Positions 55,080 to 64,000 of a stretch of 64,000 bases of DNA are shown here, one piece after another (positions within the stretch are counted from its first letter, which is position 1; each line of letters starts with the position of its first letter). A program made the position numbers and the translations under genes. Source of the DNA: Thereva unica (taxonomy: Eukaryota; Arthropoda; Insecta; Diptera; Therevidae). The notes under the pieces are model-generated. The model did no database searches. It was not told the origin of the DNA and worked only from the letters and a program-made list of their open reading frames with translations. Location: positions 157,185,850 to 157,249,849 of the forward strand of contig OX465283.1 of NCBI GenBank assembly GCA_949987705.1, written 5' to 3'.

Positions 55080-56265
55080 TTGTTCTTCTTTCCTCTTTGA
55101 CGTTTCTTTTCCAACTGTCGATACCAACAAAGATCTCGACAAAAATAAAATTCATTAATGCAAGTTTGGCGTGCGCACAGACTACATTAAAGCAAATGAA
55201 AAAAACTTGCGTATGCATAAACTTCAGAAATTCAAACATGCAAACCGCATGAAAGCAAACACTGCAAGTACTTTCGGAAGCTTGGGCTGTTGCTTATGAA
55301 GAAGAAAACTGTAACGTCACAACCTGTGGTGCCAATAGCTTTAAAGATGACTGGATTTCAGTAAGTAAATTTATAATCATTATAGTTATTATTTATTGTT
55401 AATAAATTTAAGGAGCAGTGAAAATTATGTCATCTGGAGCTGGGCTGTTAAAATAACAGTGGCAGTACAAATTTTGACTCAAATGATAATCACATTTCCA
55501 AAAATGGTGCATGTTTATAAATGCAAGATTGTATGCATGCGCAAGTAAATTTGCCATGTGTAGTTGACAATCAAGTACGCATGTTGCGCAGGCAAGTAGG
55601 TATTAGTGAAAACATCCATCACTTCACACACCATCACTTTGACAATCAAAACACAACACTTCTCGATGCAGACGCCAGGAGTCACTTAGACCGACAATAA
55701 AAATGTGACATTAAAACCAATACGATTGCTCACGATACATCACTCGACAACGAAAATAGAGGCCATAATAAAACAAAAATGAAAATCTTAATCAAAACAT
55801 CAATATTTTATAAAAGCACATTTTGTTTATTTTCTACAAGAAGTTAATATTATAATACATTAATTCTTAAAAATTGCTTAAATTTAATAATAATAATAAT
55901 TAAATTTAATAATAATAATAAATGGAACCGAAACAAACAAAAAAAATGTATATATGTATTCGTGTGTACATAAAAATTAAAACATAATTAAGATATGAAA
56001 AAAATTTTACTAGAGAACAGTAATCATAATTACATAATTAATTAATTTTCCTATTTTTGTTTTTTTTTTTCATCATCATTTTTTATTTTTTGTGTTTTGG
56101 TTCATTGTTTACATTCAACCTCATCTTACACAGAATTTGTTTTAATTTTTTTTTTAAATTTTCATTTTTTATTTTTTTATTCGCTATTTAAATTAGTTTT
56201 TTTTCTCGTTATTTATCAATTTTTATAAATTGTTTTTTTTTAGCTTTGTAAATGGTTTTTTGGCC
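55080..56265. other. AT-rich, no gene; isolated MITE end
   Basis: Long A/T tracts and an AATAATAAT microsatellite (about 55886-55921). At 55738-55757 it carries a diverged copy of one end of the MITE found at 49939-50167. Confidence 0.45.
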
Positions 56266-56270
56266 TTTTA

Positions 56271-56702
56271 CCCCGTTTATGACTAGGTTGAAAAGTTGAG
56301 TCCAGGTTGAGTTGAAATTTTCAATTGATGTCGAGCTGAGTTCACTTTGGATTGAAATAGAGTTGAACTGAGATATCAAAACATAACCTCGAATTTTTTT
56401 ATGAAATTCTCATTTATAGATACGAAAAATTTCAGAACGAAATAAATTTTTGTTCCTGTGCCAAAAAAAAACACCGAACAAACAAAACTAAAGTCGAAAG
56501 CGCACTTCACGGATGGTAAACAAACAAAACAAATGTCACTTCAACCTAATTTCAACTCAACCCGCGTATATGAATCAATATATCAACTCGATCCAGGTAG
56601 GAGAGCTGAGTTGGGTTGATTGGACCCAGTTTCAACTCGACATCCGTTTATGACTGGGTTGAACCCAGGTTGAACCTAGGTTGAACCTAGTCTTAAACGG
56701 GG
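56271..56702. mobile_element. 432-bp MITE flanked by TA
   Basis: CCCCGTTTATGACTAGGTTG at the left is inverted as AACCTAGTCTTAAACGGGG at the right with few mismatches. TA occurs directly outside on both sides (56269-56270 and 56703-56704), as in Tc1/mariner-type insertions. If the TA is counted inside the element, the flanking repeat would instead be TTT. The right end contains three GGTTGAACC(C/T)AG units in tandem (about 56657-56691), and the left end contains diverged GGTTGA units. No coding capacity. Confidence 0.75.
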
Positions 56703-56945
56703 TATTTGAAAAGGCAGAATTATATCAACAAATTTTTGTGTGTGTGTATTTTTGTTGTTTATTCCCAATTCACTCAAACATTTAAACAAGATCATGTTTT
56801 TTTTATTTATTTATAGATAATATTACTTTTCTAGATTACCTGGAAATCAGTCACGAGATAAAATTCATTTTTTTTTTAATTTTTTTTATATATTTATAAA
56901 ATTTTGAAACCAAAATAAAGTAAAAATAAATATTTGCTCCAATAA

Positions 56946-58119
56946 GTCTAAGCTCCCATGACAACAAAAAAGGTGCCCCATCGAACACCTCAAAACAATA
57001 AAGTGAGATTGGCTGAAAAACATGTAAAAAACATGGAACGCCCGCCAGACTAGTAAAAATTTGGTAATTGCTATTTTTTATGAATTTTTGAATTTCGTTA
57101 AAAAACAATGATTTTTCTTTACAAAACACCTGTTTGAAATTTATACAATTTGTAGTAAATAATGAACAATTTTTGAAAAAATTGGTCTGTCTGACAATTT
57201 TTGTTAATTAGCTTCTGACAGACCTTATGTTATAAATTCTTTTTTTTATATAAAAATGCACTTCATAACACCTCCTTGATTTTTGTTTTAAATAAAGTTT
57301 AAGATCTCTTCTGCCTATTAAAACTTGTCTGGCTGGCCATTTTTGTTAATAAATTTGTCAGACTGAATTTTGAATGCGCAGCATCAATCAAGATTGAACA
57401 AAGAAGTTCGACAGAAAATGAAATTGGAACGAGAAGCATACTGGAATAACGTTGCGGCCAATATGGAAAAAGCGGCGTCGAAGCACGAGTACCAGACGCT
57501 GTACCAGACAATCCGTCGGTGAGGCGGCAAAACAGCATCAACAAACGACGACATCAAAAAATCGGATGGAACTTTTGTGATTTCTCCCCATGAGCGCCTG
57601 CAGCGGTGGAGAGAATTCTTTCACCAGCTGTACAACCACGATCCCCCGTAAGGTCCAGCATCCGAACCGCCGAACAGCGACGAATCAGGGCATTCAAAAT
57701 TCAGTCTGACAAATTTATTAACAAAAATCGCCAGCCAGACAAGTTTTAATAGGCAGAAGAGATCTTAAACTTTATTTAAAACAAAAATCAAGGAGGTGTT
57801 ATGAAGTGCATTTTTATAAAAAAAAAGAATTTATAACATAAGGTCTGTCAGAAGCTAATTAACAAAAATTGTCAGACAGACCAATTTTTTCAAAAAAGGT
57901 TCATTATTTACTACAAATTGTATAAATTTCAAACAGGTGTTTTGAAAAGTAAAATCATTGTTTTTAAACAAAATTCAAAAATTCATAAAAAATAGCAATT
58001 AACAAATTTTTACTAGTCTGGCGGGTATTATATGTTTTTTACATGCTTTTCAGCCAATCTCACACTTTATTGTTTTGAGGTGTTCGATGGGGCAAATTTT
58101 TTGTCATGGGAGCTTAGAC
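56946..58119. mobile_element. 1174-bp long-inverted-repeat (foldback-type) element with captured LINE fragment
   Basis: The arms 56946-57377 and 57690-58119 (about 430 bp each) are inverted copies with only scattered differences. They start GTCTAAGCTCCCATGAC and end GTCATGGGAGCTTAGAC. TAA is duplicated outside (56943-56945 and 58120-58122). The arms contain related internal modules (GGTCTGTCTGACAATTTTTG, TGTCTGGCTGGCCATTTTTG). The 312-bp loop is not repeat but part of an RTE ORF. No transposase is present. The TAA duplication suggests PIF/Harbinger-type mobilisation. If transcribed, the arms would fold into a long double-stranded RNA. Confidence 0.9.
57378..57689 (+). pseudogene. captured RTE linker fragment in the loop of the foldback element
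   Basis: One + frame, broken by a single TGA, reads RQKMKLEREAYWNNVAANME, then KHEYQTLYQTIRR, stop, GGKTASTNDDIKKSDGTFV and PHERLQRWREFFHQLYNHD. This is the endonuclease-RT linker of an RTE-like protein: the Y..I....GK block, then KxxDGxx..xxxERLQRWxEFFxxLxN. It differs from the matching part of RTE-A (LYQITKQLSGK...EEQLQRWRDYFFAALN), so the source is another family. Both edges coincide with the arm ends, which points to capture by the element rather than a later insertion. Confidence 0.8.
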
Positions 58120-58124
58120 TAAAT

Positions 58125-58960
58125 CTTTTTAATTATTTAAAAAAAAACTCATTCGTGTTCTCTTATTCATCATAACCATTCAAAAGTTAGTAAACTTTTT
58201 TTTTTTTTAAATTTTTGTTTTATTAAGAAATTAAAGTTTTTATTTTTTTCATTTTTTTTTATTATTTTACTTTGTTTTTTTTTATTAATAATCATCTTAC
58301 ATTTTACACAACTTCTCGTTACAACTTTTACAACAATTAAGACGAAAATATGTTTTTTTCCATTTTAATTTTTTTTAATCAAACAATTATGTAAATTGCC
58401 TATGCCATAATTTTTTATGTAAAATGTTGTTTTGTTTTTATTTTTTCATTTATTTAATAATTAAATCTATAAGAAAATTATTGTTGTAAAATAAATATGA
58501 TGGAATTAAAAATATATATTATGTATAAAAAAAAGAAATCTAACAATTATTGTTTGATTTATTTATTTTTGTTTTTTTAAATTTAGAAATGTTTTTATTT
58601 ATTTATTTTATACAAATGATCACAGGTACAAGAAATCAATCTTAAGCATAAATTTATTTAAATGATTTTTTTTAAATATACATACAAATATATGAATTCG
58701 GTGCAAATATACAAAAATTCTAATTAATGTTGGTACATAATGTAAGAAAATGTTGATAAATTTTGTGAAGTATATTATTATATTAAATAATAATATCTTT
58801 TCAACTGGTTTAATGATGTATATGTCACTGTACAAAAACTACTTTTGCAATTTTATAAAGGAGTGAATCTTAGCTAATTTCATATGATGATGACAATTAA
58901 AAGTTTGTCAAAAGTTGTGGTTCAATAATATTAAATATTCGATCTTTTCCGAACTTAAAT
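58125..58960. other. very AT-rich, no gene
   Basis: Poly-T/poly-A tracts and random short frames only. Confidence 0.5.
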
Positions 58961-58965
58961 AATTC

Positions 58966-60466
58966 TTATATCTCCTTCTTCTTCTTTAACAGCTCTACAA
59001 TTGGGATCCGGTCCTGGCCTCTCGCAACTGTTCTCTTCACCGGTCCCGATTCTGATCCAGTTTGGACGATCTCATCCATTTTGGCATCCCTAAGCTCTAA
59101 GCGTCCTGGTCTACGCCATCCTTTCAGCGAAGGTTGGGCCTCCCACGGCTGTCGCACCCCATAGGTCTTGCCGCAGAGAACTTTCCGAGCAGGCTCATCT
59201 TCAGTCATACAAGCTAGATGCCCTGCCCTAGAAGCCTACCGAGCTTTACTTTCTTCACAACATCTATGTATGTCACGATAGCGCTCTTAGATCTCGTCAT
59301 TGTAGAGTCTCCGGAATCGTCCTTCCTCACACACGGGGCCAACAATCCTCCGAAGTATTTTCCTCTCAAACACGCCCAAGAGGTTTGAGTGCTTTTTGCT
59401 AAGCATCCACGTTTCGCATGCATATTTGAGAACCGGTAAGACCATCGTCTTATATAGTAAAAGTTTAGACGTTATGGGTAGATGCTTGGAACATTGACAG
59501 ACTGTAGTAGGCTTTGTTGGCTTTTAGCAGTCGTGCGCGTATTGCGGCTTCCATGATATTGTCGGCTGCTACTATTGCCCCAAGGTAGGTAAGCGATTTT
59601 ACCACTTCAAACTCGTGTTCCTCTACCTTGATTGTGGGACCAATGTAAGGTGTTCTTGTAGACGAGGCCACCATGTACTTTGTTGTGCTTCCGTTCATGT
59701 ACAGTCCCAGATTTCCTGCCCCTTGCTCAATATGAGTGAAACATTCTTGTAAAGCGGTTGTTGTTCTTCGAATGATGTCAATGTCGTCTGCAAAAGCCAG
59801 TAATTGAGTGGACTTGTGGAGGATTGTGCCCCTTGATGTCACGCCCAAATCTCGGATCACTTTCTCCAACGCCAGGCTAAAAAGGAGGCAGGCCAGACCG
59901 TCCCCTTGTCGGAGTCCATTATAGATATTGATTGGTTTGGACAGTGTTCCGGGTACCTTTACTTGGCTTGTTACATTGGTCATGATCAACCTACATACAT
60001 AGTCTTGTCAATTTGTTGGGGATGCCGAATTCTCTCATGGCTTTGTAGAGTTCTACTCTGGCTATGTTATCATAGGCGGCTTTAAAGTCTATGAAGAGGT
60101 GTTGAATTGAGTTTTGAAACTCTAGACATTTTTCCATAGCCTGCCTCAAGGTGAAAATCTGGGGCCGGTTCGTGTATGTCGAAAACGAAAAATTTTTTTC
60201 GTCTCGGGTTCGCGTAAGTCGAAAAAATTGAAAATTTTCGACTGAAGCCGACGAAAGGCACTCGAAAGGTCTTGGGTTATCGAGTTTTTACATTAGGACA
60301 CGAACAATTTTCTTTCGACTTACGCGAACGCTAAAATTTTCGTCGCCAAAATTTTTCGACTTCAATTTTTTTTCGTTCGACTATCGTCGTTCGCCATACA
60401 CGAACCCGCCCCTGATCAGTCGTTGATTTGCCTGGGCTGAAGCTACACTGGTATTGGCCTATGATG
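58966..60466 (-). pseudogene. RTE-B retrotransposon copy, 5'-truncated, split by a MITE
   Basis: From the 5' side on the minus strand: GQYQC... (about 60450), the region split by the MITE at 60162-60411, FKAAYDNIARVELYK (about 60090-60045), MIMTNVTSQVKVPG, YNGLRQGDGLACLLFSLALEKVI, LLAFADDIDII (FADD instead of YADD), GLYMNGSTTKYM and VEEHEFEVVKSLTYLG. These are followed by frame-shifted C-terminal blocks and DRIPIVELLKKKK. The 3' tail is GAAGAAGG (58975-58983). The 174-codon open stretch 59989-59465 is the best conserved. It is more complete after the RT than the copy at 24790 but lacks endonuclease and linker. Non-functional. Confidence 0.85.
60162..60411. mobile_element. 250-bp palindromic MITE inserted in RTE-B
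   Basis: The termini GGGCCGGTTCGTGTATGTCG and CGCCATACACGAACCCGCCC are inverted repeats with two mismatches. CTG flanks both sides (60159-60161 and 60412-60414). The uninterrupted RTE-B copy at about 25603-25633 reads AAATTCTGATCGGTCG with a single CTG, so the empty site is visible and confirms the boundaries (a 2-bp TG duplication fits equally). An inner inverted pair, TTCGCGTAAGTCGAAA and TTTCGACTTACGCGAA, makes a second nested palindrome. No coding capacity. Confidence 0.88.
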
Positions 60467-60660
60467 TTCTATCTTAATATATAAAATTTACGTGGCACGA
60501 TGTTCGTACACGTTAATCTCCGAAACCGCACATACGAACTTGAGTTTTTTCCCACCTTTTGGTGATGGCAATTGTTTTTTCCTTTTTGTTGCATTAAAGC
60601 AACAATGGCTGAACCCTTAAAAAACAAGGGTGAGGCGTCCTAACGGGGGCAGTCGGTCAG
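60467..60660. repeat. unassigned repeat-like sequence
   Basis: Begins at the point where RTE-B similarity stops (CTATCTTAATATATAAAATTT...). The opening resembles widespread insect repeat ends of the ATCTATATATAAAA kind. No partner end or coding region is visible. Confidence 0.3.
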
Positions 60661-60683
60661 GTAAAATTATATTGTGCGGTGAT

Positions 60684-60954
60684 CAACTCGATTGAGCGAA
60701 ATTTATAAAGCCTAACAGGGCCAGTACTAGTTTTTTTTATAAATTAAATTGTGAGAACTATCAGCCGATTAAATTGTGTTTATTGAACGAATTATATATG
60801 TACAAAGGCCAGTATTAGTTTTTTATTTAAACTATTTAAGGTAATAAAAAAGGGGGGGGGGGCAGGTGGCCTTCTAAACCAAAAAACACTCCCTTGTCCT
60901 GGTGCAGCCCACAACCAATCAGGCCACAACAAATTTTGGTGGCAGCGGTGGGAT
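60684..60954 (+). mobile_element. possible LTR end and tRNA-Leu-type primer-binding site
   Basis: At 60937-60954 the 18-mer TGGTGGCAGCGGTGGGAT begins with TGG and is the kind of sequence complementary to the 3' end of a leucine tRNA. Such primer-binding sites lie just inside the 5' LTR of gypsy/BEL-type elements. The preceding CA (60930-60931) could be an LTR end. A start near TGTGCGGTGATC (60684) is only a guess, and no second LTR was found in the window. Confidence 0.35.
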
Positions 60955-60983
60955 TACGCAAAAAGAAATCCAGTGTCCAGCTA

Positions 60984-61144
60984 TGGATAATCCGACCATG
61001 GAGATCCCGTCTACGCCCGACACCATTGAGGAGTGTGAAGCGGAGATTCAACGACTAAGAGGACCAGCCGAAGAGGAAGACGTAACCGCAGACTTCACCT
61101 ACTATACCGCACTAACAAAACAAATCATACTACTGACCAAGTAA
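60984..61144 (+). CDS. short ORF downstream of the putative primer-binding site
   Basis: An ATG opens a 53-codon frame (MDNPTMEIPSTPDTIEECEA...YTALTKQIILLTK) that is rich in acidic residues and could be the N-terminus of a retroelement Gag/ORF1. The stop lies within ACCAA|GTAAGT, a good splice donor, so the frame could alternatively be an exon joined to something downstream. I do not recognise a domain. Its position 30 bp after a candidate tRNA-primer site favours an LTR-element gag start. Confidence 0.35.
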
Positions 61145-61149
61145 GTCCG

Positions 61150-62720
61150 TTTTTTTTTCTCTCCTCCTTTATTAAATTTCCGCGCAAAATATTCGAAATA
61201 TGTCAATTCACTCAGTGTCATCCCATATGAAAAATTGTTTATCATTAGTAGCACAATTAAAGGAAAGCCTATACTAATTATTTAAAATAAAAAAAAATGA
61301 TAAATTTATATCTATATATACACCCAAATCTGTTTTTACGCGTGTGATTAATGTATGAGTGTATCTTAAAAAACGGGATATAAATACATAAACAAAATTT
61401 ATGTTATCTTCTTTTCGATCTGCAAGAAATTGCCCAAAAAGCGTCTCTTTACTGTGGAATACTGTGGAAAGCTGAGAAAAAATCTGGAAAAACACATTCC
61501 AGGCCACACAGAAATTTAAGGTATGATTTGCACATAAGGGAATCCATCAATAGCAGGGTGCGATAGTATATTTATATCGATATTTTTTTCCAAGATCCCA
61601 AGATGGCTGATTGTGGTACCCACGACTTGTATGGGATTATATATCTCTATAGATATTATATAAAAACGTATACCCGTCGGTTTTTGCTCGGGCGGACAGG
61701 ACTGTCAGCTAGTAAACTATAAATGAGAAAAAAAAGGAGAAAGAATTGTAGAAATAAGTGTACTTTTATAAATCTCTAGGCCAATGGTGGACAAAAGCGG
61801 TTCCAATTAAATTTCTCAATATAATATCAATATCAGAATCCTTATATTCCAAGAGAAGCATAGAAAAAATGATGTGGGTTTTTTATTTTCACATGAATTT
61901 CACATAGTTCTTTTACACCGTGATCCAGATCAGATCAGCCTAGCATAAAAGAACGAACTGGATCACGGAAGAATTATTATTATTATTATTTTTTTTTTTT
62001 TTCAAAGTTGTAGTTCTGATTTTTGAACTGTCAGTCATGAACTGTCTGTTTTAAAGTGTTGGTTTTCGCGTTTTCATTTGCTAAAAAAAATGAATTTGGA
62101 CGAATTACAACCTATTGAAGTTCGTAAAATTAAATAAATTTTATATTTGCTGTCTTTTACCAATTTATAATTATAGATGCTTTGGATTGATTCTGAGGAT
62201 GACGTCGTTTCAAGTGAATTTTTGAGTGTAGATTCTCCGATTCCTCATCAGAAGAATTATTTTATGAAAGTCATCACAAAAATTGAAATGTTGCAAAAGT
62301 TATTTATAGTGATAGCGATTTTAAAAAATCATTTGCTATTGGTGATTTGGCCAATATAACTAACTTAGTTTTTTAATAACGCGCGGAGCAGAGGGCGAAA
62401 AAAAGTTGAAGCTCAAAAGGAATTATATATGATTTTGTGGTACATGGCCAATCTTCCTGGCTAGTTAAACTTAGTCATGAATATATATAAAATGGCCTTA
62501 ATGACAGAACCTGGCAGGAAATTCTAGAGCATTTGAGAGGAATTGTAAACAACATGGACCTAGACCAGATAGTTGCATAGCAAAGGAGGATACTTATGCA
62601 GTGGACAATCAAGAATCCGGAGCTGAGGAGAGGTGATAGTGGAGATGTGTAAGTATATGATAATAAACCGATTCATCGAGAGAACCTTACTGGAAATGCA
62701 GGAGCACCTACCCTCTTGTC
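61150..62720. other. no gene recognised; one short hairpin
   Basis: AT-rich sequence with a TTATTATTATT run (61975-61990). CCGTGATCCAG (61918-61928) and CTGGATCACGG (61958-61968) form a perfect 11-bp stem with a 29-nt loop. No family assigned. Confidence 0.45.
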
Positions 62721-62724
62721 ATAT

Positions 62725-62945
62725 CAAGATATGAATTCGTTTGTGAATAGAACAACTCGACTCTGGAATGATCTCTCGCAGTCAGTATTTCCGAGCTCAT
62801 ACAACATCCAAGAGTTCAAACGCAGGGTTCATCACCACCTTCTTCAATACCCCCCCGTACCTTTATAACCCCCCCCCCTCCCCCGTCCTAAGCTTACTGC
62901 TAGACATTGCACCATGACGTGACAAATGACATGACGGACTAGTAG
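62725..62945 (+). pseudogene. CR1-like LINE 3' terminus
   Basis: The + frame reads NRTTRLWNDLSQSVFPSSYN then IQEFKRRVHHHLLQY, the conserved end of CR1-type ORF2 proteins. It is followed by a C-rich stretch (CCCCCCC runs at 62844 and 62868) and a 3' UTR with ATTGCACCATGACG. It shares these anchors with 17830-18010. Only the extreme 3' end is present, as expected for 5'-truncated insertions. Confidence 0.8.
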
Positions 62946-62989
62946 TACAAAGGGTGACTCCTGAGCTTAGCACTGCCACATAAAAAAAA

Positions 62990-64000
62990 AAAGACGAAGC
63001 CAGGCTAGAAAAATTGATAGAGGAGCTGAGGGAAAAAAATTTCCCTAGCTCCCCACACCGAAAGCTACGAAGCCGATGCCGGCACAACAACAGCAGCAGC
63101 AACAACAAGCTAAGAACAAACCCCAGCAGCAACAGCAGCAGCAACAGAAGCAGCAGCAGCAATCACAGCCGCAGCAGCGGGCAGAAAAACATCAACAAAA
63201 GGAGAAGGTACTTCCCATTAATATTTTCCACCAAAAACCGGTGGATACTATTAGATTGGCAAAACAGGTACTTAAACATACCAATTTCTACATTAGAAGA
63301 TTTAGTGGTAATAAGCATGCTCTAATTTTAAATAACTTATTAGAGCATAAGAAAATTAAAACTTTTTTGTAGAGAGCAAATACCCAAAATTTCACATTTA
63401 CCGCTAAGGGCGAAAAAACCCAAAGCGTATTACTTAAGGGACTTGATCCCGGTTTTGATCCTCAGGAGATTTTAGAGGAACTAGAATCCTTTAAGGTTAA
63501 TCACCTTAAATTTACTGCGGTAAAAAAACTTACTACCGCACACTCGCGAAGCTTAGAGAGGCAACTGCCTATTTTCCTGATCCAATTGACTCCCGAGAGC
63601 AAGCTAGGTAATTTAAAAACAATTAAATATATAAGCTTCCATGTAGTGTCATGGGAGAAATTAAACAAAAAAGACATCCTTCAATGCTTGCGATGTCAAA
63701 GATTTGGGCACGCCGCAGCTAACAGCCAAATGGCATTTAGATGCGTGAAGTGCGAGAACAATCACAAACCTGGTGAATGTGCTCTAGGTAAAGAAAAATT
63801 AGCTGATAAAAGCAAGCTGTTCTGTGTACTCTGCAGATCAAATGGACATCCTGCTAGTTATAGAGGATGCCCAAAATATGCAGAGTTCAAAAAAAGAATA
63901 CAAATGCGTAAAGAGGAAATCCAGACTCAAAAAGCGCAAAAGAGCAAATTGATAAACAATTTTGTAAGGCCTGGAATGTCCTTTGCCCAAATGGCAGCGG
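62990..64000 (+). pseudogene. Jockey-type LINE ORF1 (Gag-like), runs off the window
   Basis: The frame starts with a short coiled-coil segment (ARLEKLIEELREKNFP), shifts at about 63070 into a polyglutamine tract, and continues as FYIRRFSGNKHALILNNLLE. It has one in-frame TAG at 63370-63372, then is open to the window end. Downstream are VLLKGLDPGFDPQEILEEL, KLTTAHSRSLERQLPIFLIQL (the PRE domain that precedes zinc knuckles) and CLRCQRFGHAAANSQMAFRC. The last is a CCHC knuckle in which the third Cys position is Ser. CVKCENNHKPGEC and CVLCRSNGHPASYRGCPKY are the next knuckles. This is the RNA-binding ORF1 of Jockey-group LINEs. ORF2 should follow beyond 64000. Confidence 0.88.

Noticed and set aside
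62863..63162. minus-strand frame rich in leucine
   Set aside because: Antisense reading of the CAG polyglutamine tract of the Jockey ORF1.

Overview
The window looks like an insect chromosome, most likely a fly or other higher insect. It is AT-rich and intron-rich, carries ATGT/CATA and GTT microsatellites, and is packed with eukaryotic transposable elements. There is no bacterial-style gene order and no CRISPR array. The one host locus that can be named with confidence is the conserved insect microRNA cluster mir-317 / mir-277 / mir-34. All three hairpins are on the + strand and in the order known from Drosophila: mir-317 at about 20.2 kb, mir-277 at about 48.3 kb and mir-34 at about 53.3 kb. 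The mature arms of all three match the insect miRNAs as I remember them. Several AG...GT-bounded + strand blocks (14588-14843, a donor at 20291 just after mir-317, 30970-31051, 53065-53189 just before mir-34) are candidate exons of the long primary transcript. No convincing host protein-coding gene is visible.

Layout. 0-2.9 kb: a decayed R1/Jockey-type reverse transcriptase fragment, then a CG/GT-rich stretch that could be a 5' exon. 2976-6260: a complete RTE-like retrotransposon on the - strand with an intact 992-residue endonuclease/reverse transcriptase and a perfect 14-bp target duplication. 6.3-19.4 kb: a graveyard of ORF1 (DUF4780-like), RTE, mariner and CR1 pieces, plus three well-bounded non-autonomous DNA elements (10198-10999, 13325-13509, 18749-19386). 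20.2 kb: mir-317. 20.7-26.4 kb: CR1, R1 and RTE-B debris. 26568-29787: an apparently intact DNA transposon whose four-exon gene encodes a 787-residue DDE-like transposase with a C-terminal C2H2 finger. 29.8-34.4 kb: AT-rich, with no recognised transposon.

34.4-48.2 kb: R1/Jockey, RTE, SINE and ORF1 fragments. 48.25 kb: mir-277. 49.3-52.3 kb: gypsy integrase remains, a MITE and an RTE-C copy. 53.3 kb: mir-34. 53.7-64 kb: a collapsed copia element, a TA-flanked MITE, a 1174-bp long-inverted-repeat element whose loop is a captured RTE fragment, an RTE-B copy split by a 250-bp MITE, a possible LTR/primer-binding site, and the start of a Jockey-type ORF1 that runs off the window.

How it fits together: the miRNA locus appears to have been stretched to more than 33 kb between the outer hairpins by repeated insertion, while the hairpins and their immediate flanks stayed free of insertions. 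Autonomous candidates (the RTE-A element and the 26.6-29.8 kb transposon) sit beside dependent relatives. These include 5'-truncated RTE-A copies and inverted-repeat elements with 3-bp TAA/TTA, 8-bp or TA target duplications. Family names below RTE, CR1, R1/Jockey, mariner, gypsy and copia level are inferences from protein motifs read by eye.
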